A stretch of 64,000 nucleotides of DNA, from the NCBI GenBank assembly GCA_050011895.1, contig JBEKIF010000008.1, forward strand, positions 91,811 to 155,810. Direction: 5' to 3'. This document shows, in pieces, positions 25,561 through 32,814 of the stretch. The position numbers and the translations under genes are program-made. The notes under the pieces were generated by a model that saw only the letters and a list, made by a program, of their open reading frames with translations, was not told the DNA's origin and did not search any database. How positions within the stretch are numbered: position 1 is the stretch's first letter; the number at the start of each line of letters is the position of its first letter. The stretch comes from DATBGO01 sp050011895 (lineage in GTDB: Bacteria > Actinomycetota > Actinomycetes > Streptosporangiales > Streptosporangiaceae).

Positions 25561-27539
25561 CTGGCCGCCTCCAGGGTGGACGCCGCCTGGTAGAGGTGCA
25601 TAGCGGCCGTCTCCTCGGGCTCGCCCGCCGCGTCGATGACCTCAGCGAAGCGTCGCATCTCCTCGGCGAAAAGCAGGCTGATCCGGTCATGCAGGTCGAG
25701 GCGGGCCCTGCCGCCGAGATCACGCAACGGTCCCGCACCGAACAGGGATGTCAGCACGCGCTGCGGGACCGCGCTAGTACCTTCGGTCACCGCCACGTCG
25801 CCGGCGCCATAACCCAGCAGGCCGATCGTTAGCACCAGCGCCAGCGACTCATCGTCGAACGAAGCCACCCGAGCGACCGAGCGCTTGGTCACGTTCTCCG
25901 CCCGGACCAGCTGCCGCACGTGATCCTGCCAGGCGCTGATGGCCCGGGCCGAACGCGTCGCCAGGTCAGGTGACGACCTGGCCAGACCGGCCGCGGTCAC
26001 GGGCCGGGCGGCCACGGGACCGGCAGCCACCGGCCCGGCAGCCACCGGGTCGCGGCCCTCACCTGCGGGATGGGTGAAGTCCAGCTCGGCCGCCGCGGCG
26101 AACGCAGGATCGGCCGACGATTTACCGGCGTCGGCGGCGGCCAGCCCGTCCAGCAGCGCCGCGCCCGCCGAGTGCTCCTGCCACCGCATGACGACGTCCT
26201 CGGCGGTCCGGTCGGCGATCGAGGCCACCAGCGTCTCAAGCCCGCCACGCAGCGCGCTCTTCAGCGCATTGGCCCTAGCCGGCATGCGCCGCCTGCGGGG
26301 CCGCCCGGCTGGCCTGCCTGCCCTGCGTACCTGCAACATGCGCAGCAGGTCGCCGGTACCGGTGAACTCCTGCCAGCGGGCCAGGATCTCGCCGCGCAGC
26401 AGCGAGCCGTTCCTGGTAGCCTCGTCGATCTCCGCCAGGCTGGCCGAATATGCCGATTCGACGCGGGCCCGCAGCTCCGAGCGAAGGGTCAGCTGCTCCT
26501 CGGCGTGTACGGCCAGTGCAGGCACCCTGGCGCGGAAGGTGTCGAGCACTCCCGACATGGTCTGGGTCAGGACGGCGATCCGCCGTTCTTCCCGGACAGC
26601 GGTCTCCTCCAGCCATTGCCGGACCGGGCCGTAGATCGCAGGCGGCAGGGTACCATCCGTGAGATCGGTCTCGGCGATCATGAAGCGCCGCGCTTCCCTG
26701 AGGCCATTGGCGGCCAGCATCGCGTCGAAATGCGCGGTGAGCGGCCGGGCGGATTCTTCAGGTACCCGGGACAGCACGATGGCCAGCGCGGCGCCCCGGT
26801 CCCTGGCCTCCTGCAGCAGGTCCCAGACCGCGGCATCGGCGTAGCGGCTCGAGCTGGTCATGAACAGCCACAGGTCAGACGCGTCGAGGAACTGGTGCGC
26901 GAACTCACGGTGGGCCTGGACGACGGAGTCAATGTCTGGCGTGTCCAGCAGTGCGACGCCCTCCGGCATGCCCTCGCTTGCGGCCAGCACGAGCAGGCCG
27001 TCCCTGCCTGGCATCGCCAGGCCCTGCTGGCGGACCCGCGGCAGCGTCGGCAGGAACACATTCTCGGCGAACCAGCGGGCGTCGCTTGGATGACAGGCCA
27101 GCACCGGGCTGTTCGTCGTCGGCCGGCGGATGCCCGTCGCACTGACTTTCATGCCGACCAGGCTGTTCATGAGCGTGGACTTGCCCGCGCCGGTGGACCC
27201 GACCAGTGCCACCAGAATCGGGGCCGCTGACTGCCGCAACCGCGGCAGCAGGTAATCATCGATCTGGCTGAGCAGCTTCCGCCGCTCGGCCCTCGCCTCC
27301 TCGACCCCAGGCGCCTCGAAGAAGAGCGGCAGCTCGACGATCTGATGACGGAGCGCGAGCAGGGCTGACTCAAGCTTCCGCGCGTCGACCCGGACGTGCG
27401 GCTCCCCCTCCGGCGCCGCCGCGCTGGGTCCGGGCCGGGCTGCGCTGACCGCGGGAGCTGTCCCCGGGACGTGCGCGGCAGCTGCGCCTGCGTCGTCACG
27501 CGGCGCCGAAGCAGCCGTCACGCCCTGTCCTTCTGTCAT
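25557..27539 (-). CDS. Dynamin-like GTPase, partner of the downstream GTPase
   Basis: A 660-residue P-loop GTPase with G1 GSTGAGKSTLMN at 114-125, GIRRPTTNSP as switch I region, a G3-like LLDTPDID and a long helical C-terminal region. The first about 45 residues are Ala/Pro-rich and disordered-looking. A repetitive insert of about 15 residues (AAGPVAAGPVAARPV) interrupts the helical part near residue 500; the DNA there (about 25995-26050) has imperfect 15-bp units. No clear transmembrane helix is visible, unlike its partner, so the pair resembles a soluble plus membrane-anchored heteromer. GGAGG stands 9 nt before the ATG at 27539. First gene of the dyn-dyn-HtrA run. Confidence 0.72.
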   Translation of the reverse strand: MTEGQGVTAASAPRDDAGAAAAHVPGTAPAVSAARPGPSAAAPEGEPHVRVDARKLESALLALRHQIVELPLFFEAPGVEEARAERRKLLSQIDDYLLPRLRQSAAPILVALVGSTGAGKSTLMNSLVGMKVSATGIRRPTTNSPVLACHPSDARWFAENVFLPTLPRVRQQGLAMPGRDGLLVLAASEGMPEGVALLDTPDIDSVVQAHREFAHQFLDASDLWLFMTSSSRYADAAVWDLLQEARDRGAALAIVLSRVPEESARPLTAHFDAMLAANGLREARRFMIAETDLTDGTLPPAIYGPVRQWLEETAVREERRIAVLTQTMSGVLDTFRARVPALAVHAEEQLTLRSELRARVESAYSASLAEIDEATRNGSLLRGEILARWQEFTGTGDLLRMLQVRRAGRPAGRPRRRRMPARANALKSALRGGLETLVASIADRTAEDVVMRWQEHSAGAALLDGLAAADAGKSSADPAFAAAAELDFTHPAGEGRDPVAAGPVAAGPVAARPVTAAGLARSSPDLATRSARAISAWQDHVRQLVRAENVTKRSVARVASFDDESLALVLTIGLLGYGAGDVAVTEGTSAVPQRVLTSLFGAGPLRDLGGRARLDLHDRISLLFAEEMRRFAEVIDAAGEPEETAAMHLYQAASTLEAAR

Positions 27540-28072
27540 GCCGTGCGGCCTCCTGACCCCGGCAGCTGGCCGGTCACGGAGCCATCCCTTCTTACCAGGT
27601 CACGACCCTGGGTCGGCCAGGTCACCTGGTCCTGGCCGCTGCCAGGGTGGCAGCCTCAGCCGGGCGCGCGAGCCCTGCCTTGCCCCTCCAGGCTTCAGCG
27701 CCCCCGCGAGCTTCAGCCCGCCGCTCAGATTTGGTCACTACCTCACCCACCACCGCGACGGCCGCAGGCCGTCTCGCTAGCCTCGCGGCATCTTGGGTGC
27801 CCGTATCCAGTCGTGCCGTAATTGTGCGCTGCGAATGCAGGTTACCGTCCGTTACTATCCGGTATGACCGAAACGGGAGTCCTGATGAGACGTCAGTGAG
27901 CAACCAGGATATCCGCGATGACCTGCAGGTGCCAGGTAGTTTGCGGGCAGTTCGCTGGCAATGCGGCGTATCGGCAGTCGCGGCGCATCGGCAGTCGCGG
28001 CGTCTCGGCAGTCGCGGCGCATCGGCAGGAGCGTCGCAGCGCACGGCGGCGATGGCCAGGTGACGGCTCGGG
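27540..28072. other. Intergenic region between the dynamin operon and cobH, with 17-bp tandem repeats
   Basis: About 530 bp with no credible gene. It contains the presumed promoter of the dynamin-like operon (minus strand). A tandem array of 17-bp units, ATCGGCAGTCGCGGCGC, runs 27970-28029 (three full units plus a partial), close to the 3' end of cobH. A relatively AT-rich patch around 27800-27880 is the likeliest promoter position. Confidence 0.55.
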
Positions 28073-28741
28073 CTACCGGCCGGCTGCGGGCGGCGGCCCG
28101 GCTGGGCCACCCCACCCGGCCCTGATGGCCGTCGCCGAGAGCAGCAGCGCGTTGAACGCCGCCGCGGCCACGGCTGCACCGCCTTTCTCCGAGACATTGC
28201 TCATCGAGCGCAGCCCGCTGGCCCGTAGTGCGTCCTTGGCCTCAGCTGCGCCGACAAAGCCGACCGGCATGCCGACCACGAAGGCGGGTTCAACGCCCCT
28301 GCTGAGGATCTCCTCGAGGGCGCTGGGCGCACAGCCGACCACCCACACCGCGCCCGGACCAACCTGGCCGAATGCCAGCCGCACGGCCGCCGCGGGCCTG
28401 CTGAGGCCAGCTGTGCGGGACAGCCGCCGGGTCAATGGCTCGTCGAGCTTGCAGATCACCGGGCAGCCGGTGATCCCGGCCGCGACCATGGCGGCATCGA
28501 CGATCACCGGCGCTCCATCGGCCAGCGCGGTGACGGCCCACTCGAGTGCCTGCTCATCGCAGACCAGGTCGGTGGCGTAATCGAAATCAGCGCTCGCGTG
28601 GATCACCCACTCGGTGACGTCCCTGCTGAACCGCGGCAGCCGGGAAAGGTCAATCCGGGACCGCAGGATCCGGTACGACTCTTCGTCCAGCCGATCTGCG
28701 CCATCCGCGCTGGCGGCCACATCGTCGGGCCTGGGAATCAC
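28073..28741 (-). CDS. cobH: Precorrin-8X methylmutase
   Basis: A 222-residue CbiC/CobH-type isomerase that moves the C11 methyl group to C12 in the corrin ring, giving hydrogenobyrinate or cobyrinate precursor. The motif WVIHASADFDYATDLV carries the conserved His48; VIVDAAMVAAGI, ICKLDE, VVGCAPSALEEIL, FVVGMPVGFVGAAEAKD and SEKGGAAVAAAAFNALL match the family along its length. Start GTG at 28741 with GGAGG 7 nt upstream. Isolated from other cob genes here, which must lie elsewhere; it shares the B12 theme with the riboswitch-controlled importer at 8.5-11 kb, although no riboswitch is visible upstream. Confidence 0.92.
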   Translation of the reverse strand: MIPRPDDVAASADGADRLDEESYRILRSRIDLSRLPRFSRDVTEWVIHASADFDYATDLVCDEQALEWAVTALADGAPVIVDAAMVAAGITGCPVICKLDEPLTRRLSRTAGLSRPAAAVRLAFGQVGPGAVWVVGCAPSALEEILSRGVEPAFVVGMPVGFVGAAEAKDALRASGLRSMSNVSEKGGAAVAAAAFNALLLSATAIRAGWGGPAGPPPAAGR

Positions 28742-29102
28742 GCAGCCACCTCCTCGAGCCGACCTCGGCCGCAGGGCATATCGCGTGCTCCGGGCACGTT
28801 AGCAGGCGCGCGCCCCAAGGACACGGTAAGTCCGTCACGCCACGGCCGCCCGCTGGCCTGTTCGCCGCCCGCTGCAGTTTGTCCCGGCAGTCCCGGGCCT
28901 GGCACGCGAGGATATCCAGGTCCGCCGATACACTGACGGGGCACGTCGGGGCCTTCGCTGCGCGGGGCGGGCTGGCCCGGTACCCGGCGGTGTTCAGCGA
29001 TTATTGCGGCGGCGTTCAGGCTGGCCGCAGGTGAGATCCGGTTAGCTCGGTTAGGCCGGTCGCCCGTGACAAGGTAACTGTACTTATCTGAATGGAGCAT
29101 CC
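28742..29102. other. Divergent intergenic region between cobH and the glycan locus
   Basis: About 360 bp, no gene seen. It must contain the promoters of cobH (minus) and of the epimerase operon (plus). A less GC-rich stretch at 29070-29095 (GGTAACTGTACTTATCTGAATGGAG) just upstream of the ATG at 29103 is where a -10 element could lie. Confidence 0.4.
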
Positions 29103-30017
29103 ATGGCGGACGAGAGTCGTGCCCGGGTTCTGGTAACCGGCGGGTCCGGCTTCATCGGGCGGCGCCTGGTCCGCGCGCTGCTCGACGCCGGTGCCGATGT
29201 CACCGTGGCGGACCTGCGGCCGTTCCCGGGCGGCCAGGTCCGTACCATCCTCGGCGACCTGCGCGATCCGTCGGTCGTAGCCCGGGCGATCCAGCCAGGC
29301 ACCGACGCCGTGTTCCATCTGGCGGCGGTGACCCGAGTGCTGCTGTCGGTGGATGACCCGGCGGGGACATACCGGCTCAACGTGGACGCTACCGCGGGCC
29401 TGCTTGAGCAGGCCCGCCTGCACGGTGTCGGCACCTTCGTGCTCGCCTCGACCAACGCGGTGACTGGCGACGTGGGAACCGCGACGATCACCGAGCAGGC
29501 TACGCTGCGCCCGCTCACGCCCTATGGGGCGACCAAGGCGGCCGGCGAGATGCTGCTGAGCGCCTACGCCGCAAGCTATGGCATGACCTGCAGTGCGCTG
29601 CGGTTTTCCAACGTCTATGGTCCTGGCATGCAGGAGAAAGACAGCCTGATACCTAGGCTGATGCGCGCCGCCGCCGGCGGCCACGGCGTTCAGGTCTACG
29701 GCGATGGCACCCAGGTCCGCGACCTGGTGCACGTCGACGACATCGTCGCGGGCACCCTGGCGGCCTTTCGGGCGGCCTACAGCGGCCCGCTCATCCTCGG
29801 TTCAGGAGAATCGGTGTCGGTCAACGACATCCTGGCCGCCGCCCGCGCCGTCACCGGTGCGGACCTTCCCGCCGAGCATGTCCAGGCCAAGCCCGGCGAG
29901 ATGCCGGCGGTGATCGTTGACATCACCGCCGCCCGGGCAGTTGGCTACGAGCCGGCGCATGATCTCAAGTCCGGCCTGGCGACCGTCTGGCCAGAATTCT
30001 CGGAGGCGGCCCAGTGA
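29103..30017 (+). CDS. NAD-dependent sugar epimerase/dehydratase (extended SDR)
   Basis: A 304-residue Rossmann enzyme. The nucleotide-binding loop GGSGFIG is at 13-19, the catalytic tyrosine and lysine are Tyr141 and Lys145 (YGATK), and ALRFSNVYGPGM plus YGDGTQVRDLVHVDDIV are typical of NDP-sugar 4-epimerases and related dehydratases. The sugar substrate is not determinable. It is the first of a plus-strand pair: its stop overlaps the GTG of the GT2 gene (GTGA). GGAG before the ATG supports the start. Together with GtrA and the UDP-sulfoquinovose synthase downstream it suggests a cell-surface glycan or glycolipid pathway. Confidence 0.87.
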   Translation: MADESRARVLVTGGSGFIGRRLVRALLDAGADVTVADLRPFPGGQVRTILGDLRDPSVVARAIQPGTDAVFHLAAVTRVLLSVDDPAGTYRLNVDATAGLLEQARLHGVGTFVLASTNAVTGDVGTATITEQATLRPLTPYGATKAAGEMLLSAYAASYGMTCSALRFSNVYGPGMQEKDSLIPRLMRAAAGGHGVQVYGDGTQVRDLVHVDDIVAGTLAAFRAAYSGPLILGSGESVSVNDILAAARAVTGADLPAEHVQAKPGEMPAVIVDITAARAVGYEPAHDLKSGLATVWPEFSEAAQ

Positions 30018-30943
30018 CACCCGCGCGCTCCAGGGACGAGAGCATCGATAGCGCCGCCATCCGCGCGTTCACCGACCAATATGGCGCGCTCGCCACCGCG
30101 CTGCCCCCGCTGGCCATTGTGATCGCCGCCTTCAACGAGGAAGGCTCCGTCGGCACCGTCCTCGCGGCCCTGCCGGAGACCGTCGCCGGGCTAGCCGCCG
30201 CGAAGATCGTGGTCAGCGACGGCGCCGCCGACGGCACGGCCAAGGAGGCCGCCGAGGCGGGCGCCCTGGTCTGCGACGTGCCGGTCAACCGCGGCCAGGG
30301 CGCCGCGCTGCGGCTCGGCTACCGCATCGCCCGCGAGGGCGGCGCCAGCTACATCGTGACGACCGACGCAGACGGTCAGTACAACCCCGCGGAGATCGAG
30401 AGGCTGCTCGCGCCGATCCTGGCCGGGCGGGCGGACTTCGTGACCGGATCGCGTGCGCTCGGCAGCGAGGAGACCACGGATCCGGTACGCCGCCTCGGCG
30501 TCCGGGTATTTGCCCTGGTCATCAGCGTGCTTGCGGGCAAGCGCATCACCGACCCCGCCTTCGGGCTCCGGGCCATGCGTGCTGAGGTCACCGGTTCGGT
30601 TCAGCTTGAGCAGCCGCAGTACCAGTCGGCCGAGCTCCTGATCGCCGTCATCGCCCGAGGATTCCGGGTGGCGGAGGTGCCTGCGACAATCCACAAGCGC
30701 AGGGTCGGCGAGAGCAAAAAGGGGCGCAACACGTTTTACGCGCTGCACTTTGCCGGCGTGATCGCAGGCACCTGGTGGCGCGAGCGTCACGGCCGGGCGC
30801 GCAGGTCCCGGTCGGCACCGGGCGCTGACCTGCCCCGGGCAGCCGCAACGGGCACTGGCTCGCCGTCGGGACCGGTGAAGGCGGAGGTGCCGGCCGGGGA
30901 GCCGGGCGAGACCTTGGACCCTCGATCCGCGAATAGCACATAA
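30014..30943 (+). CDS. Glycosyltransferase family 2 (polyprenyl-phosphate sugar transferase type)
   Basis: A 309-residue GT-A enzyme without membrane helices. AIVIAAFNEEGSVG opens the fold, the metal-binding DADG sits in TTDADGQYNP, and TGSRA plus DPAFGLRAMR resemble DPM1-like enzymes that charge polyprenyl phosphate with a sugar. The core ends at about residue 255 (HFAGVIAGTWWRER). The last about 55 residues are Arg/Ala/Pro-rich, and their DNA (30787-30943) overlaps the 3' end of the convergent gtrA gene. GTG start coupled to the epimerase stop. A DPM1-like enzyme next to a GtrA protein is a common pairing for moving a lipid-linked sugar across the membrane. Confidence 0.88.
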   Translation: MTPARSRDESIDSAAIRAFTDQYGALATALPPLAIVIAAFNEEGSVGTVLAALPETVAGLAAAKIVVSDGAADGTAKEAAEAGALVCDVPVNRGQGAALRLGYRIAREGGASYIVTTDADGQYNPAEIERLLAPILAGRADFVTGSRALGSEETTDPVRRLGVRVFALVISVLAGKRITDPAFGLRAMRAEVTGSVQLEQPQYQSAELLIAVIARGFRVAEVPATIHKRRVGESKKGRNTFYALHFAGVIAGTWWRERHGRARRSRSAPGADLPRAAATGTGSPSGPVKAEVPAGEPGETLDPRSANST

Positions 30944-31407
30944 TGGAAGATGACGAACCTGGTAACGAAAGTCACGCAGTTCGCCATGAGATAGGCCGCG
31001 TTCACCACTGCGACACGCTGCCAGTGGCCAAGGCCCATCGAAACGGCCCAGACGCTCGCGAAGTGACTCACCACGCCCAGGACGATCCAACTGCCGACCG
31101 CGACGGCCCAGAACGGCAAGGTCTCCTTGAGCACGTGCGGCCTGCCCTTGCGCTCCCACGCCCAGCGGCTCAGCACGTAACTCACCGCCGCGCCGACCAT
31201 CGAGGCAATCACCGCCGATGTGCCGGCACTCAGGTGCGAAAGGCCGACCAGCAGCGCCAGCGTCAGCTGGCTGGTGGCCACGGCCGCGAGTGACACGGGC
31301 ACGAACCGCATGAATCGATTGCCGGTATTGGTGCGGAGCCATCGCCGCAACGATCCGGGAAGCAGCAGCCACACAACCCTAACGATCTTGGGTGGTGCCA
31401 TAGTCAT
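30787..31407 (-). CDS. GtrA-family membrane protein
   Basis: A 206-residue protein with four predicted membrane helices: FVPVSLAAVATSQLTLALLVGL, AGTSAVIASMVGAAVSYVLSRW, FWAVAVGSWIVLGVVSHFA and NAAYLMANCVTFVTRFVIFHYVLF. The spacing and the VSYVLSRWAWERKG and RFVIFHYVLF segments fit the GtrA family, which is thought to flip or help flip polyprenyl-linked sugars. The C-terminal about 50 residues are Pro/Ala/Gly-rich and are encoded opposite the GT2 tail. It is transcribed toward the GT2 gene, so the partner genes are convergent rather than in one operon. ATG at 31407 or in-frame ATG at 31401. Confidence 0.8.
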   Translation of the reverse strand: MTMAPPKIVRVVWLLLPGSLRRWLRTNTGNRFMRFVPVSLAAVATSQLTLALLVGLSHLSAGTSAVIASMVGAAVSYVLSRWAWERKGRPHVLKETLPFWAVAVGSWIVLGVVSHFASVWAVSMGLGHWQRVAVVNAAYLMANCVTFVTRFVIFHYVLFADRGSKVSPGSPAGTSAFTGPDGEPVPVAAARGRSAPGADRDLRARP

Positions 31408-31650
31408 GGGTGTCCTAGGTTGACAGCGGCGCTTCGCTGGGGGGAGACAACTTACAGAGTACGGGAGCGCCCGGTGGGGACGGTGAGGCAGTCCTCTCAG
31501 GGTTTCACCCTTGGCGACCGGCCCGGCGTAGCGTGACGCGTCCGATGCATTTATAGCAGCGCAGTGCCTGCGACGCCGACCGGACGGCGAAGTCGGCCAA
31601 GGTCAGGTATAAATCTACGACGATTACGGACCACAGGGCGGAGCAAGATC

Positions 31651-32814
31651 ATGAAGATCTTGGTGTTGGGCGGAGACGGCTACCTGGGGTGGCCAACGGC
31701 GCTGCACCTGTCTGGGGCCGGCCACCAGGTGGCCGTCGCCGACAACTTTGCCCGCCGGTCGTATGACTTCGAGATGGGCGTCGACAGCCTGGTCCCGATC
31801 GAGTCATTGCAGACGCGCGTCCGCGTGTGGCATGACCTGACCGGCCAGGCGATTGGCTATTACGTAGGCGATCTCACCGACGCCGACTTTACCTACCACA
31901 TTGTCAGGGATTTCGCTCCCGACGCGGTAGTGCACTACGCCGAGCAGCGCGCCGCGCCGTACTCGATGGTCGACCGAAAGCATGCCGTCTACACGCAGGT
32001 CAACAATGTGGTCGGCAACCTGAACCTGCTCTACGCCATCGCCGAGATCAATCCCGAGATTCATCTGGTCAAGCTCGGCACGATGGGCGAATACGGCACC
32101 CCCAACATCGACATCGAGGAAGGCTGGCTCGAGATCGAGCACAAGGGGCGCACTGACCGGGTGCTTTATCCCAAGCGCCCGGGTTCCTTCTATCACCTCT
32201 CCAAGGTGCACGACAGCCACAACATCGAGTTCGCCTGCCGGATCTGGGGGATCCGGTCCACCGACCTGAACCAGGGCGTCGTCTACGGCCAGCAAACAGC
32301 GGAGACCGCCAGGGACGACCGGCTGGCGACCAGGTTCGACTACGACGCTGTCTTCGGCACGGTGCTGAACAGGTTCGTTATCCAGGCAGTCCTGGGGAGA
32401 CCGCTGACGGTGTACGGGAACGGGACGCAGACCCGCGGCCTGATCGAGCTCAGGGACACGGTCCGCTGCATCCAGCTGGCCTGCGAGAACCCCGCCGACC
32501 GGGGCGAGTTCCGGGTGTTCAACCAGATCACCGAACTCATGTCGCTACAGGAGATGGCCGACACGATCGCCGGGGCCTGCCCCGACGAGGTCACGATCTG
32601 CCACGTCGAGAACCCGCGGGTCGAGCTGGAGAACCACCACTACAACGTGGTGCACTCCGGGCTGGTCGAGCTGGGCCTTGAGCCGCGGCTGCTCTCGGAC
32701 ACGCTGATCGAATCGCTGTTCGAGATCACCAAGCGGTACGCGCACCGGGCCAGGCCGGAGGCCATGATCCCGACGATCGAGTGGCGCAAGCCGTCGAGCG
32801 TGATCTCCAACTAG
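31651..32814 (+). CDS. sqdB: UDP-sulfoquinovose synthase (SqdB/SQD1-like)
   Basis: A 387-residue extended SDR that makes UDP-sulfoquinovose from UDP-glucose and sulfite. It matches plant SQD1 and bacterial SqdB closely: GGDGYLGWPTALHLS at the N-terminus, DNFARR, HYAEQRAAPYSM, the active-site SFYHLSKVHDSHNI with Tyr181 and Lys185, and TDLNQGVVYG. The start ATG at 31651 has GGCGGAG about 8 nt upstream; the upstream 29 codons are not family-like. Sulfoquinovose goes into the membrane sulfolipid SQDG or, in some archaea, into protein glycans. No SqdX/SqdD glycosyltransferase is adjacent; the nearby GT2 is DPM1-like. Its TAG stop shares CTAG with the stop of the convergent DUF1906 gene. Confidence 0.93.
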   Translation: MKILVLGGDGYLGWPTALHLSGAGHQVAVADNFARRSYDFEMGVDSLVPIESLQTRVRVWHDLTGQAIGYYVGDLTDADFTYHIVRDFAPDAVVHYAEQRAAPYSMVDRKHAVYTQVNNVVGNLNLLYAIAEINPEIHLVKLGTMGEYGTPNIDIEEGWLEIEHKGRTDRVLYPKRPGSFYHLSKVHDSHNIEFACRIWGIRSTDLNQGVVYGQQTAETARDDRLATRFDYDAVFGTVLNRFVIQAVLGRPLTVYGNGTQTRGLIELRDTVRCIQLACENPADRGEFRVFNQITELMSLQEMADTIAGACPDEVTICHVENPRVELENHHYNVVHSGLVELGLEPRLLSDTLIESLFEITKRYAHRARPEAMIPTIEWRKPSSVISN

